Origin: Fimenecus sp045594885
Lineage (GTDB): Bacteria > Bacillota > Clostridia > Oscillospirales > Acutalibacteraceae
DNA: 64,000 bases
Assembly: GCA_045594885.1 (NCBI GenBank)
Contig: JAZNZJ010000026.1
Coordinates: forward strand, 1-64,000
Direction: 5' to 3'
The first letter of the stretch is position 1, and each line of letters begins with the position of its first letter. Below, piece by piece: positions 44,502-53,100 of the stretch. Made by a program: the position numbers and the translations under genes. The notes beneath the pieces were generated by a model. That model was not told the DNA's origin and did no database searches. It worked only from the letters and a program-made list of their open reading frames with translations.

Positions 44502-45038
44502 TTACGGAGTAGTTTTACCGCTATCGTAAACCACTGTGAATGTAAGTGTATCTCTGTATTCGCCAACCGGTTTACCTTCAAAGCTTGTAATTGCTACTTT
44601 AACATTTTTGCCGTCTATTACATTGGGGGCTGTTGTATTTGCAGGGTTAACTGCATCGAAAGTAACTGCACCGCCACCTGTAATAGTATAATCTAATTCT
44701 TCAGCTGTGCCGTCAGCTTTCATTTTGCCACTACCTGAAACAGAAATTGTAAGAGATGCACCAATAAGAAGCTGTGACTCAACTTTATAAGTCATATCGT
44801 GTTCATCTTTATTGTTCCAAGGAATACTTGTATCCGCCGGAATTGTAACAGTATATGACCAGTCTGTGTTCTCATCAAAAGTTGTATAAACATCTGCTGT
44901 ACCTGTCTGAGCACCTGTTGAAGCATCAGGAGTTGGTTCAGCCTGATTAATTTGTGTTTCGGTCGCTGCCGCAAATGCAGGAACCGCAATAGCCATCATC
45001 ATTACGATAGCCATTAATAAAGCAATAATTTTTTTCAT
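44502..45038 (-). CDS. Array protein A11 (small secreted beta-module protein)
   Basis: A 178-aa member of the tandem family and the last before the Asp-rich protein. A signal peptide (about 1-24) ends in AVPAFA. A long variable N-terminal segment (about 25-55, rich in Thr/Gln/Pro/Asp) follows, then the module: YTVTIPADTSIPW (about 61-73), YKVESQLLIGASLTISV, and GEYRDTLTFTVVY near the end. The Trp usually found just before the last part is Phe here (SFEGKPVGEY). There is no cysteine. The 39-bp gap to A10 holds AGGAG as SD. It should be secreted; no anchor is seen. Confidence 0.7.
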   Translation of the reverse strand: MKKIIALLMAIVMMMAIAVPAFAAATETQINQAEPTPDASTGAQTGTADVYTTFDENTDWSYTVTIPADTSIPWNNKDEHDMTYKVESQLLIGASLTISVSGSGKMKADGTAEELDYTITGGGAVTFDAVNPANTTAPNVIDGKNVKVAITSFEGKPVGEYRDTLTFTVVYDSGKTTP

Positions 45039-45077
45039 AATAATTTACTCTCCTTTAATGGAGCAGTCAAATCTTAA

Positions 45078-45554
45078 TTAAACGATTTCTGCTGTGAATG
45101 TAAGAGTATCTGTGTAAGCATCAACAGGAACTGTTAACCAAGCTGCATTTGATGTATCAATAGTAACTGTATCAACTTTGTCAACTAACACTTCTTCAGT
45201 TGCTGTGAATGTAGCATCTGTGATTGTATAAGCAAGAGTAGCTGTTGAGCCATCCTTTTTCATAAGATATTCATCATCTGCGTCAGCAACAGAAACCTTT
45301 ACAAAATCATCTGTTGCAAGCTGACTGTTGATTGTGTATTCAATTTTTGTTGTAGTTGCTTCCCAATAAATTTCCTGAGTTGCAGGAATTGAAACTGTGT
45401 ACCAAGTTGGGTCACTGCCGTCTTCTTTTACTGTCTTTGTGTTAATAATTGTATCGTTACCTGCGTTTGAACCGCCTTGAACTGCTGCAAAAGCAGGAAC
45501 TGCGATAGCCATCATCATTACGATAGCCATTACTAATGCTAAAATCTTTTTCAT
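45078..45554 (-). CDS. Array protein A10 (small secreted beta-module protein)
   Basis: A 158-aa family member. The signal peptide is of the conserved MKKILALVMAIVMMMAIAVP type. Module landmarks: YTVSIPATQEIYW (about 55-67), IEYTINSQLA, LAYTI and WLTVPVDAYTDTLTFTAEIV at the C-terminus. The chain ends exactly at the last predicted strand. No cysteine in the mature part. SD AAGGAG; 21 bp after A9. Confidence 0.7.
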   Translation of the reverse strand: MKKILALVMAIVMMMAIAVPAFAAVQGGSNAGNDTIINTKTVKEDGSDPTWYTVSIPATQEIYWEATTTKIEYTINSQLATDDFVKVSVADADDEYLMKKDGSTATLAYTITDATFTATEEVLVDKVDTVTIDTSNAAWLTVPVDAYTDTLTFTAEIV

Positions 45555-45575
45555 AACGTTTTCTCCTTAAAAATT

Positions 45576-46055
45576 TTATACCAGCTCTGCTGTGAATGTT
45601 AATGTACCACTGTAATTATCAATTGAAGCTTCTTCCCAATTTGAAGTGGGAATGTTCACCTTTACCGCTGATGTTTCGGGTGACGATGCTAAAATTACTG
45701 ATTGTTTAGTGGTATATGTTGTATCACTTAAACCATATTTAAGTGTTGCAGTTTTTGCTTGATTTTTCATAGTGAAACCATCGGCTGATGATACAACAAT
45801 GCTAACAAGCTTTCCTGTCTGAAGTTGACAGAATATTGAATATTCTACATTGGTGTATTCCTTTCCCCAAGGAATTTCAACTTCTGCGGGAATGGTCACT
45901 GTAAATGAGCCTTCGCCTTTATCTTTTATGCCGTCAACAACAACTTTAGTTGTTGTTCCTGCAGTACCATTATCATATTGAGTATTGGCAAATGCAGGAA
46001 TACAAACTGCAAACATCATAACAAGAGCAAGAGCTAATGAAAGTACTTTTTTCAT
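45576..46055 (-). CDS. Array protein A9 (small secreted beta-module protein)
   Basis: A 159-aa family member whose signal peptide (MKKVLSLALALVMMFAVCIP) differs from the main type. Module landmarks: FTVTIPAEVEIPW (about 51-63), VEYSIFCQLQTGK with a lone Cys, and WEEASIDNYSGTLTFTAELV at the end. SD GAGGG; 24 bp after A8. Its divergence from the neighbours suggests an older copy. Confidence 0.7.
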   Translation of the reverse strand: MKKVLSLALALVMMFAVCIPAFANTQYDNGTAGTTTKVVVDGIKDKGEGSFTVTIPAEVEIPWGKEYTNVEYSIFCQLQTGKLVSIVVSSADGFTMKNQAKTATLKYGLSDTTYTTKQSVILASSPETSAVKVNIPTSNWEEASIDNYSGTLTFTAELV

Positions 46056-46079
46056 ATTAAGCCCTCATTTTTAAATCAA

Positions 46080-46547
46080 TTATGCACTAACTACTTCTGC
46101 TGTGAAAGAAATCTGTCCTTCATAAACATCATAAGGAACTGCGTCCCAAGCACCTGGTGTGATTGTAATGTCAAATTTATGTTCTTCATTTGAAACAACT
46201 TCTTTTTCTGAAAGACCGTCTGTTTTGTCTGTTGCAGTAAATTCAATTGATTTACCTGCAGCACTTGTCAAATCCTGTGATTTTGCAAGTGTAACCTGAA
46301 CTTTTTTACCTGAAACGAGCTGACTTGTGATGAAATAAGATGCTTGACCGTTTGTGTTCCAAGTAAGATTAACTGAAGCAGGAATTGTAACTGACCATGT
46401 ACCGTCACCAACACCTGATGTACCGTCAACGATAACAGTTGTATCACCTGCTTTTGTTGCACTATTTAATGAATTAGTTGCAAAAGCAGGAACTGCAATA
46501 GCCATCATCATTACGATAGCCATAACGAGTGCTAAAATCTTTTTCAT
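46080..46547 (-). CDS. Array protein A8 (small secreted beta-module protein)
   Basis: A 155-aa family member. ATG 46547 is chosen (AAAGGAG nine bases ahead); the frame up to 46601 would run into A7. Its signal-peptide DNA is nearly identical to that of A7, A5, A4 and A3. Module landmarks: WSVTIPASVNLTW (about 48-60), YFITSQLVSGKKVQVTL, and WDAVPYDVYEGQISFTAEVV. It is followed by two extra residues. No cysteine. Confidence 0.7.
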   Translation of the reverse strand: MKKILALVMAIVMMMAIAVPAFATNSLNSATKAGDTTVIVDGTSGVGDGTWSVTIPASVNLTWNTNGQASYFITSQLVSGKKVQVTLAKSQDLTSAAGKSIEFTATDKTDGLSEKEVVSNEEHKFDITITPGAWDAVPYDVYEGQISFTAEVVSA

Positions 46548-46581
46548 AATATTAATCTCCTTTATCTCTATTGGAATCAAC

Positions 46582-47079
46582 TTAAACAGCTGAGTAAACA
46601 ACTGTATATGTTACTGTACCCTGATAAACTGCAGGAACTGCCTGGTCGTACTGTTCTTGTGCAATACTGATTGTAATATCTGTGTCAGGACCTTCGTTAT
46701 TGTTGATTTCGTTAAATGTTTTTGCGTCAACACCGCCTGCGAGTGTGTATTCAAGTGAATAGCCTACAGCAACATCACTTGTCATTACAGCACCATTATC
46801 AGCAGCAACTGAAACTTTAAGACTTGCGCCGATAGGAAGCTGTGATGTAACTGAATAGTTAGCATCTTTAGTAGCTGTATCATCCCAAGCAAATGTGAAT
46901 GATGCGGGATAAGTAACTGTGTAAGTAGCATCTGCATCTGATGTTGTTGTAGCAACTACTACCTGACCTTTTTGAGAACCGTCAGCTTCTTTTGCTGTAT
47001 TTTGGTCAATAGCAAAAGCGGGAACTGCAATAGCCATCATCATTACGATAGCCATAACGAGTGCTAAAATCTTTTTCAT
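46582..47079 (-). CDS. Array protein A7 (small secreted beta-module protein)
   Basis: A 165-aa family member with the common signal peptide ending in AVPAFA. Module landmarks: YTVTYPASFTFAW (about 53-65), YSVTSQLPIGASLKVSV and YDQAVPAVYQGTVTYTVVY, with Tyr in the place of the late Trp. SD AAGGAG; only 12 bp after A6. No cysteine. Confidence 0.7.
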   Translation of the reverse strand: MKKILALVMAIVMMMAIAVPAFAIDQNTAKEADGSQKGQVVVATTTSDADATYTVTYPASFTFAWDDTATKDANYSVTSQLPIGASLKVSVAADNGAVMTSDVAVGYSLEYTLAGGVDAKTFNEINNNEGPDTDITISIAQEQYDQAVPAVYQGTVTYTVVYSAV

Positions 47080-47091
47080 AATATTTTCTCC

Positions 47092-47577
47092 TTATTTCGT
47101 CTTTATTGAAACTGTAAATGTTACAAGGTCTGCATAATTATCAACTGAAACCTGATTCCAATGCTCCGGAAGAATAAGCACATATAAAACGTCCTCAACT
47201 TTGGTTTCCGGAATAACAGATTCAGTTAAACTGAAATTACCGTTAAGAAGTGCATATGGAATTGCACCATTTACACCGTCTTTTAAAAGGTAATTATTCT
47301 GACCTTTTACATCGAAGTCTAAAACTTTTCCTGTTTCAAGCTGACACTCAACTGTGAATGGAATATAAGTATTTGTTGCACCCCAGTAAATTTCAACCTT
47401 TGCAGGAATTGTAACTATATAGTATGCGGCTTCTGTGCCATTCTCTTTTGTTGTAAGAGTGCAAATGTCTGTATTTGCCACATTATTGTTGTTATCAATT
47501 GTATTAGTGGCAAATGACGAAAAGCACATACTAATCAATAAAAGTAAAATTATTACGAGAGTTAAAATTCTTTTCAT
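47092..47577 (-). CDS. Array protein A6 (small secreted beta-module protein)
   Basis: A 161-aa family member with a divergent signal peptide (MKRILTLVIILLLLISMCFS). Module landmarks: YIVTIPAKVEIYW (about 53-65), FTVECQLETGKVL with a lone Cys, and WNQVSVDNYADLVTFTVSI. SD GGGGG eight bases ahead; 26 bp after A5. With A1, A2 and A9 it is one of the copies that have not shared the recent signal-peptide sequence. Confidence 0.7.
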   Translation of the reverse strand: MKRILTLVIILLLLISMCFSSFATNTIDNNNNVANTDICTLTTKENGTEAAYYIVTIPAKVEIYWGATNTYIPFTVECQLETGKVLDFDVKGQNNYLLKDGVNGAIPYALLNGNFSLTESVIPETKVEDVLYVLILPEHWNQVSVDNYADLVTFTVSIKTK

Positions 47578-47603
47578 AATCTTACCCCCATCAATTAAGC
47601 GAT

Positions 47604-48086
47604 TTAAACCTTATCGCTAAGAGTAGCTGTAAATGTAACATGACTTGAATATTCAGCGATTGTCTTATTCCAGTCAGCAACTGTGAATGTAAGAGTTTCT
47701 GTTTCGTCTGAAACTTCAACATAATCAACATCAACGTCACCTGATACTGTGTATTCAAGTGTATCAGCAGTACCATTAGCTGTCATTGTACCTGTAACAC
47801 CATGTGATGTCTGGTCTGCAACTGTAACATTGAGTTCCTTGCCAACTGCAAGTTGTGTTATTACTGTGTATGTTACATCATATGTTGGCGCATTCCAAGG
47901 AATAACGATTTCTGCAGGATATGTAACTGTATAAGTACCTGCACCAACTGCTGTCGTATCTGTCGTAACAAGAACATTATCATTCTGATTTGCTCCGCCA
48001 ACTTCTGAAAAGCTACCTGCGAATGCGGGAACTGCAATAGCCATCATCATTACGATAGCCATAACGAGTGCTAAAATCTTTTTCAT
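47604..48086 (-). CDS. Array protein A5 (small secreted beta-module protein)
   Basis: A 160-aa family member with the common signal peptide. Module landmarks: YTVTYPAEIVIPW (about 52-64), YTVITQLAVGKELNVTV, LEYTVSG and WNKTIAEYSSHVTFTATL. SD TAGGAG; 35 bp after A4. No cysteine. Confidence 0.7.
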   Translation of the reverse strand: MKKILALVMAIVMMMAIAVPAFAGSFSEVGGANQNDNVLVTTDTTAVGAGTYTVTYPAEIVIPWNAPTYDVTYTVITQLAVGKELNVTVADQTSHGVTGTMTANGTADTLEYTVSGDVDVDYVEVSDETETLTFTVADWNKTIAEYSSHVTFTATLSDKV

Positions 48087-48121
48087 AATATTTTCTCCTA
48101 AATGAAAATTAATTTTAAAAA

Positions 48122-48613
48122 TTAAATGTCAACGATTTCTGATGTGAATGTAAGAATATCTTTGTATTCGTCGAATGATGCTCCATCCCAATTTGGTTTT
48201 GAAACATCAACACTAAAGCTGTATGTTGCGTCAGTTTCAGTAGCTAAAACAACGGGTCTTGTTGTTTTTGCAGTTGTTTCGCCGCTAAGTGCGTATGCAA
48301 GTTTTGCACCGCCTGCATTAACCATTTCAAAACCATTTGCATCTTTGTCAATGATTGCAACAGAAACGCATTTACCTGTCTTAAGCTGTGATGTAATTGA
48401 ATACTCGAAGCTTGTGTTTTCATCGCCCCATGTAAGAGCCATTGTTGCAGGATAAGTAACTGTATAAGTACCTTCGCCAGCAACACCAGAAATATCTGTA
48501 ACAACTTCTGCGTCGCCTGATTCGTTACCAACTTCAAGAGTTGCTGCAAATGAAGGAACTGCAATAGCCATCATCATTACGATAGCCATAACGAGTGCTA
48601 AAATCTTTTTCAT
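48122..48613 (-). CDS. Array protein A4 (small secreted beta-module protein)
   Basis: A 163-aa family member with the common signal peptide. Module landmarks: YTVTYPATMALTW (about 49-61), YSITSQLKTGKCVSVAI with a lone Cys, LAYALSG and WDGASFDEYKDILTFTSEIV. SD AAAGGAG; 32 bp after A3. Confidence 0.7.
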   Translation of the reverse strand: MKKILALVMAIVMMMAIAVPSFAATLEVGNESGDAEVVTDISGVAGEGTYTVTYPATMALTWGDENTSFEYSITSQLKTGKCVSVAIIDKDANGFEMVNAGGAKLAYALSGETTAKTTRPVVLATETDATYSFSVDVSKPNWDGASFDEYKDILTFTSEIVDI

Positions 48614-48645
48614 AATATTTATCTCCTTTTTAAATTAACTAACAA

Positions 48646-49149
48646 TTAAACGATAGCTGCTGAGAATGTAAGAATATCTGAATATGTACCAACGATTGCT
48701 CTGTTCCAAGCATCTGCTGTGATGTCAACAGAAATAACTTTTTCTTCTTTTGGATAAGTAACTGTTGCAAAGTTTACTGCTGTGTCACCTGTAAGTGCAA
48801 AATTGAGGTCAAGATTAACATTTTCTTCAGGAGAATATGTCATAACATTGTCTGAACTTGCAACTGCAACGTCAAGTGTTTTGCCATAGAGAAGGTGTGC
48901 TTCAACGAAATAGCTCATTGGAGTTGCCTCTGAGCCCCAATAAATTGTTGTATCTGCAGGAATTTCAACTAAATACCAGTCGCCGTCGCCATCTGGAACA
49001 CCGTCACCATTTTCATCTTTCTGTGTGCTTGTAGTGATTGTAACGTCACCTGACTGACCGGGTTTTACGTTAAGGTCAGCTGCGAATGCGGGAACTGCGA
49101 TTGCCATCATCATTACGATAGCCATAACGAGTGCTAAAATCTTTTTCAT
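48646..49149 (-). CDS. Array protein A3 (small secreted beta-module protein)
   Basis: A 167-aa family member. The N-terminal mature stretch (ADLNVKPGQSGDVTI) closely matches that of A2. It holds a short calcium-loop-like insert (DENGDGVPDGDGD, about 45-57) that recalls the repeats of the Asp-rich protein at the operon end. Module landmarks: YLVEIPADTTIYW (about 60-72), YFVEAHLLYGKTLDVAV and WNRAIVGTYSDILTFSAAIV. SD AAAGGAG. Confidence 0.7.
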   Translation of the reverse strand: MKKILALVMAIVMMMAIAVPAFAADLNVKPGQSGDVTITTSTQKDENGDGVPDGDGDWYLVEIPADTTIYWGSEATPMSYFVEAHLLYGKTLDVAVASSDNVMTYSPEENVNLDLNFALTGDTAVNFATVTYPKEEKVISVDITADAWNRAIVGTYSDILTFSAAIV

Positions 49150-49188
49150 AATATTTATCTCCTTTAATTAACTTATAGTAAACAGCAA

Positions 49189-49671
49189 TTATACTGTAAC
49201 GATTGATGATGTATAAGTAAGGATGTCGCTGTACTCTTCAACAACTGCTGTGTTCCATGTAAGGTCATCAACAACAACTTTGAGTTCTACATTAGCTGCA
49301 GGATAAACATTAGCAGTAGCTGTTGTGTAATTTACAGTACCATCAAGTGCGTAAGCGAGTTCATAAGCACCATCTGCAGTTTTCATAGCACCATTACCTG
49401 CAACTGTAACATTTACTCTGTTGTTTCTTGTAAGGTGAGCTTCAACTTTGTAAGAAACGTCTGTTTCAGCTTCGCCCCAAGGAATAACTGTGTCTGCAGG
49501 AATTGTAACGATGTACTGTTCTGCATCATTACCATTTTTGTCTTTTGTATCTGTGCTGATAAGAACATCACCAGCCTCTGAAGGCTTTACTGTAAGGTCA
49601 GCTGCGAATGCGGGAACACAGATAGCGAGCATCATAACGAGTGCAAGTGCGATTGAAATTACTTTTTTCAT
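49189..49671 (-). CDS. Array protein A2 (small secreted beta-module protein)
   Basis: A 160-aa family member, closest to A3 by its start (ADLTVKPSEAGDVLI) and by YKVEAHL in the middle. Its signal peptide (MKKVISIALALVMMLAICVP) is of another type than A3's, so signal and mature part do not share one history. Module landmarks: YIVTIPADTVIPW (about 50-62) and WNTAVVEEYSDILTYTSSIV. SD AAAGGAG; 37 bp after A1. Confidence 0.7.
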   Translation of the reverse strand: MKKVISIALALVMMLAICVPAFAADLTVKPSEAGDVLISTDTKDKNGNDAEQYIVTIPADTVIPWGEAETDVSYKVEAHLTRNNRVNVTVAGNGAMKTADGAYELAYALDGTVNYTTATANVYPAANVELKVVVDDLTWNTAVVEEYSDILTYTSSIVTV

Positions 49672-49708
49672 AACTGTTTTCTCCTTTATATCAAGATTAA
49701 TTTACTAT

Positions 49709-50158
49709 TTAAACAGCATCAATATATTCAATAGTGAATGTAAGAATATCACTATGTCTGCCTGATGCCGCCTGTAACCATTGTGCTTCTGTAACACTTA
49801 CAGAAAGAGGAATTGCCTTGCCGTATTCACCGGGGAAGAAAGAGATGTCCTCTGCTCCCAAAAGAGCATATTCAATGGTACGCTTTGAATCGCTTGAATT
49901 TACAAGCTTATAGTCGTTTTCGGAACTAACCGAAACCTTAACTTTTTTGGCAGGTTCAATAAGCATTTTTTCTGCTTTTACCTCACCGATTCCCATAGAA
50001 GCTGTCATCCACGGGATTTCCACATCCGCTGGGAACGATAACACATAGTCAACATCTGCTTTTGTGGAAATTTCCATTGATTGTTCCAACGCAAAAGTTG
50101 GAACTATGCAAAGCAAGAGCATAACGAGTGCAAGACCTGCGGATAAAGCTTTTTTCAT
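49709..50158 (-). CDS. Array protein A1 (most divergent small secreted beta-module protein)
   Basis: A 149-aa family member and the first after the giant gene. ATG 50158 is chosen (GGAGG 13 bases ahead); the frame up to 50170 adds MMFY only. The N-terminal variable stretch is short. Module landmarks: YVLSFPADVEIPW (about 39-51), KKVKVSVSS, IEYALLG and WLQAASGRHSDILTFTIEYI, with His in the place of the conserved Tyr. It lacks the Y-x-V-x-S-Q-L block of the others. No cysteine apart from the signal peptide. Confidence 0.68.
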   Translation of the reverse strand: MKKALSAGLALVMLLLCIVPTFALEQSMEISTKADVDYVLSFPADVEIPWMTASMGIGEVKAEKMLIEPAKKVKVSVSSENDYKLVNSSDSKRTIEYALLGAEDISFFPGEYGKAIPLSVSVTEAQWLQAASGRHSDILTFTIEYIDAV

Positions 50159-50181
50159 ATAAAACATCATCTCCTCCCTTA

Positions 50182-53100
50182 TTATGTACCGTCGTCATAA
50201 ATGACGGTATAAGTCAATGTCGTTCTGTACTCACCAAGTGCCGCTGCGTCCCAATCCTCTTGACTGATTTTAACCTCAGGCTCATCCGTGGGCTTGGTAG
50301 CGGACGAAATATTTGTTGTAAATACAGTTTCTTTGAAATTGTATGCGGTATATTCAATAGCATTATCGCCATTCATTAACTTACCTATGTTAGTTGCAGT
50401 ATTGAAATTACCTGTATTATCTGCAACGTCAACGGTAAGAGTACCACCATTAAGAGATGCATTTTCTATTTCATAAGAAACACTCTTGTTTGCTGTGTCG
50501 TCCCAATCAACTGCCAAATCAGCAGGGATTGAAACAGTATAATAAATTGGGTCGGAACCATTTGTTGAAACGAACATAACGGGAATTTCAACTGTTGATA
50601 CAGGTTCAAGTGTTGCCATATCAACACCGTCAGTAATCAAAGCACTGTCAAATGCCATAAGAGTTACTGTACCTTCATATTGGTTACCCGTAGGAACTTT
50701 CTTTGCCTTTGCTTCATCAACTGAGATTTCAGGGGCAAAAGCACTTGTTACTCCGTTTGCATAATCACCAAGTTTAGTGTAAGTAACCGTTCCGTCAGTT
50801 CCCGTTGAACCGTTTACATTAAAGTATCCGAAATTATAAGCAGTTCCGCCTGTCTGTGTCCACTTGTAGTCAGTAACAAGGTAAACACTTACGGTTCTGT
50901 TAAGTCTTGCCGCAACATAGGTCAGATTTGCATCTGCCGTATCAAGATAAAGCGGGTGTTCATCGGAGTTTGTAAGAACTACCTGTTCACCGTCTGCTTT
51001 ACCAAGGTCCGCCGTCGGCAAGAGAAGTGCAAGTTGAACGTAATCGTAGTTAAGCTCGTCAACCAAAGCATAACGTCTTAAGAATGCTTCGTACTGACCT
51101 AAACAATACTCAATTTCATTGAGTGTAGGTGTATCAAGTACGGTTCTTGCCGTAATCTTTGCACTGACGTCTGTATATGCGTTTTCGAGTCGGCGTTCAT
51201 AGGTAATAATACCGCCCTCAACCGCAGCACCGGCATTTGGTGTAATTGCCGTTGAGTTATCGTGGATAGCCTCTGCCGCATCATACATATTCATATAAGC
51301 CGCCGCAACGTCGGTATCATCACTTAAAAGCTTTTTACCGAAAACACTAATATCGGCATACATATCTGTGTAATATCCGAGAGCATTTACGGTGTTACCG
51401 TCAGCATCTGTAGTAGTTCCTGCGTACTTAACAGTTCTCAACTCGTTGTCGGAGTCTTCAGTATCAGGAATTCTGTCGGCATCATCGTCAGTATGTGAAC
51501 TCAAACCGTAAATCCTTATAATGTTATTCTTAAAGGTTTCAACGTTCGCTATAATACCGTCTTTTTCAACACCCTCGTGGACATCTGCGTCACCGCCAAT
51601 CAAAACTGCACGCCGTGCCGCATTATAGGCATTTGTCAATCTGTTGAAATCATAGTCTGTAATTGAGGCTCTGTCATCCATGCTCAAACGGTGATAACCT
51701 TTTTCGTACATATCTATAACTGATTGAGCTTCTTCAATACTTGTAAATCCAAGAGCTGTTAAATAGTCATCTTTATGAGTTTCGTACAAGTCTAACAAGG
51801 TTTCTTCGGCTGTGGAATATTCTTTCGCCGTTTCTGAAATCGCACCCAATGCCGTCAGCAGATTTTCTGCTGCAGTACCGTCGGCTGTTGCCGTATAAAG
51901 CGGTCGCCATTGTTCTTTTTGAATCTCATTAGTATAATCCCTGTAAAGGTTTCTATATTTTGCTTCAAGCAATGTTTCATAACAGTATTTTACTTCCGGA
52001 ATTGTTTTCTGATAATCAGAAAGAGCCAAATAAGCATCTATGCACCTATCAAAAGAAGCTTTAAATTCTGCCTCTGTTGCATATGGGTCGATAGTTGAAA
52101 CCATCTTTTCGAAGTTACTTGAGTCAACCGTTTTAACTCCGAAGTATTCGTCCATATTCTTAACAGTAATACCGTTGTCTTGATTAAGTTCGCCATTACA
52201 GTCTGTATTATTACTTACACGGTTTGTACAAGCAGGGTCATAAGTAAAGCCAAGACCGTCAATTGTTAAATCTTTGCCTACGTTAGCACCTGTATAATCC
52301 CAGAATGTAATTTTTGCTTGTTTGATTTTATAACCATCATCAAGAAGATTATCAAAAATATAATAATCCATTCTTAATGTACCTGGTTTAGGTACACGGA
52401 AGTTTGAAAGAGGAATACGAATAAATCCTTTATATCCTTCCAGTTTGTTAAGTGACGACGGTGCAATTGAACAAAGAGCTTTTGCATTATCATCGCCGAA
52501 CCAAGCGGAGTTGTCAAGTGCTGAAGATGAAAGGTTTTGAGCTTCCCATTCACCATTTTCATCAAGCTGATAAATAACAGGTGTATCACTGAGGGTACCA
52601 CCACAGAAATAACAGTTAACGTCGTTACCGCTTGAATCCTGAAGAATGAACTTAATATTCATATTCACTGCTTCAACATTGGTAAAGTCAACATACATAA
52701 CAAAGGAGTTAGGAATTACACCTGCACCATATCTTGTTACATCTTCTGCGTCAGTTCCGTTTGTACTATCTGTCTTAACAGCGAGCGCACTCAAATCAAG
52801 TCCGGGAAGATTTCCCCAAGTATCTGCCTCTGCACCAAGATAGGTAGTCGAAAGTGTTGCAAGCTTTACATCACTCGACGAATTAAGGTCGCCGTTGATA
52901 TTTATTGTTGCACCAAGCGAATCAGCAAAGCCCTTATTTGTAATCTGTGCATCCATTCTTGAGAAATATGTTCCCGCACTGTTATCAAGAGTTTCACCCG
53001 TTGGTCTGAAATCAGCCGGTGACCAACCAATGGCTTCACCAATCGCTGCAGATTGGTTAATTGTTTTACTTGAAACATATGTTGTAAAATTACCCGTACT

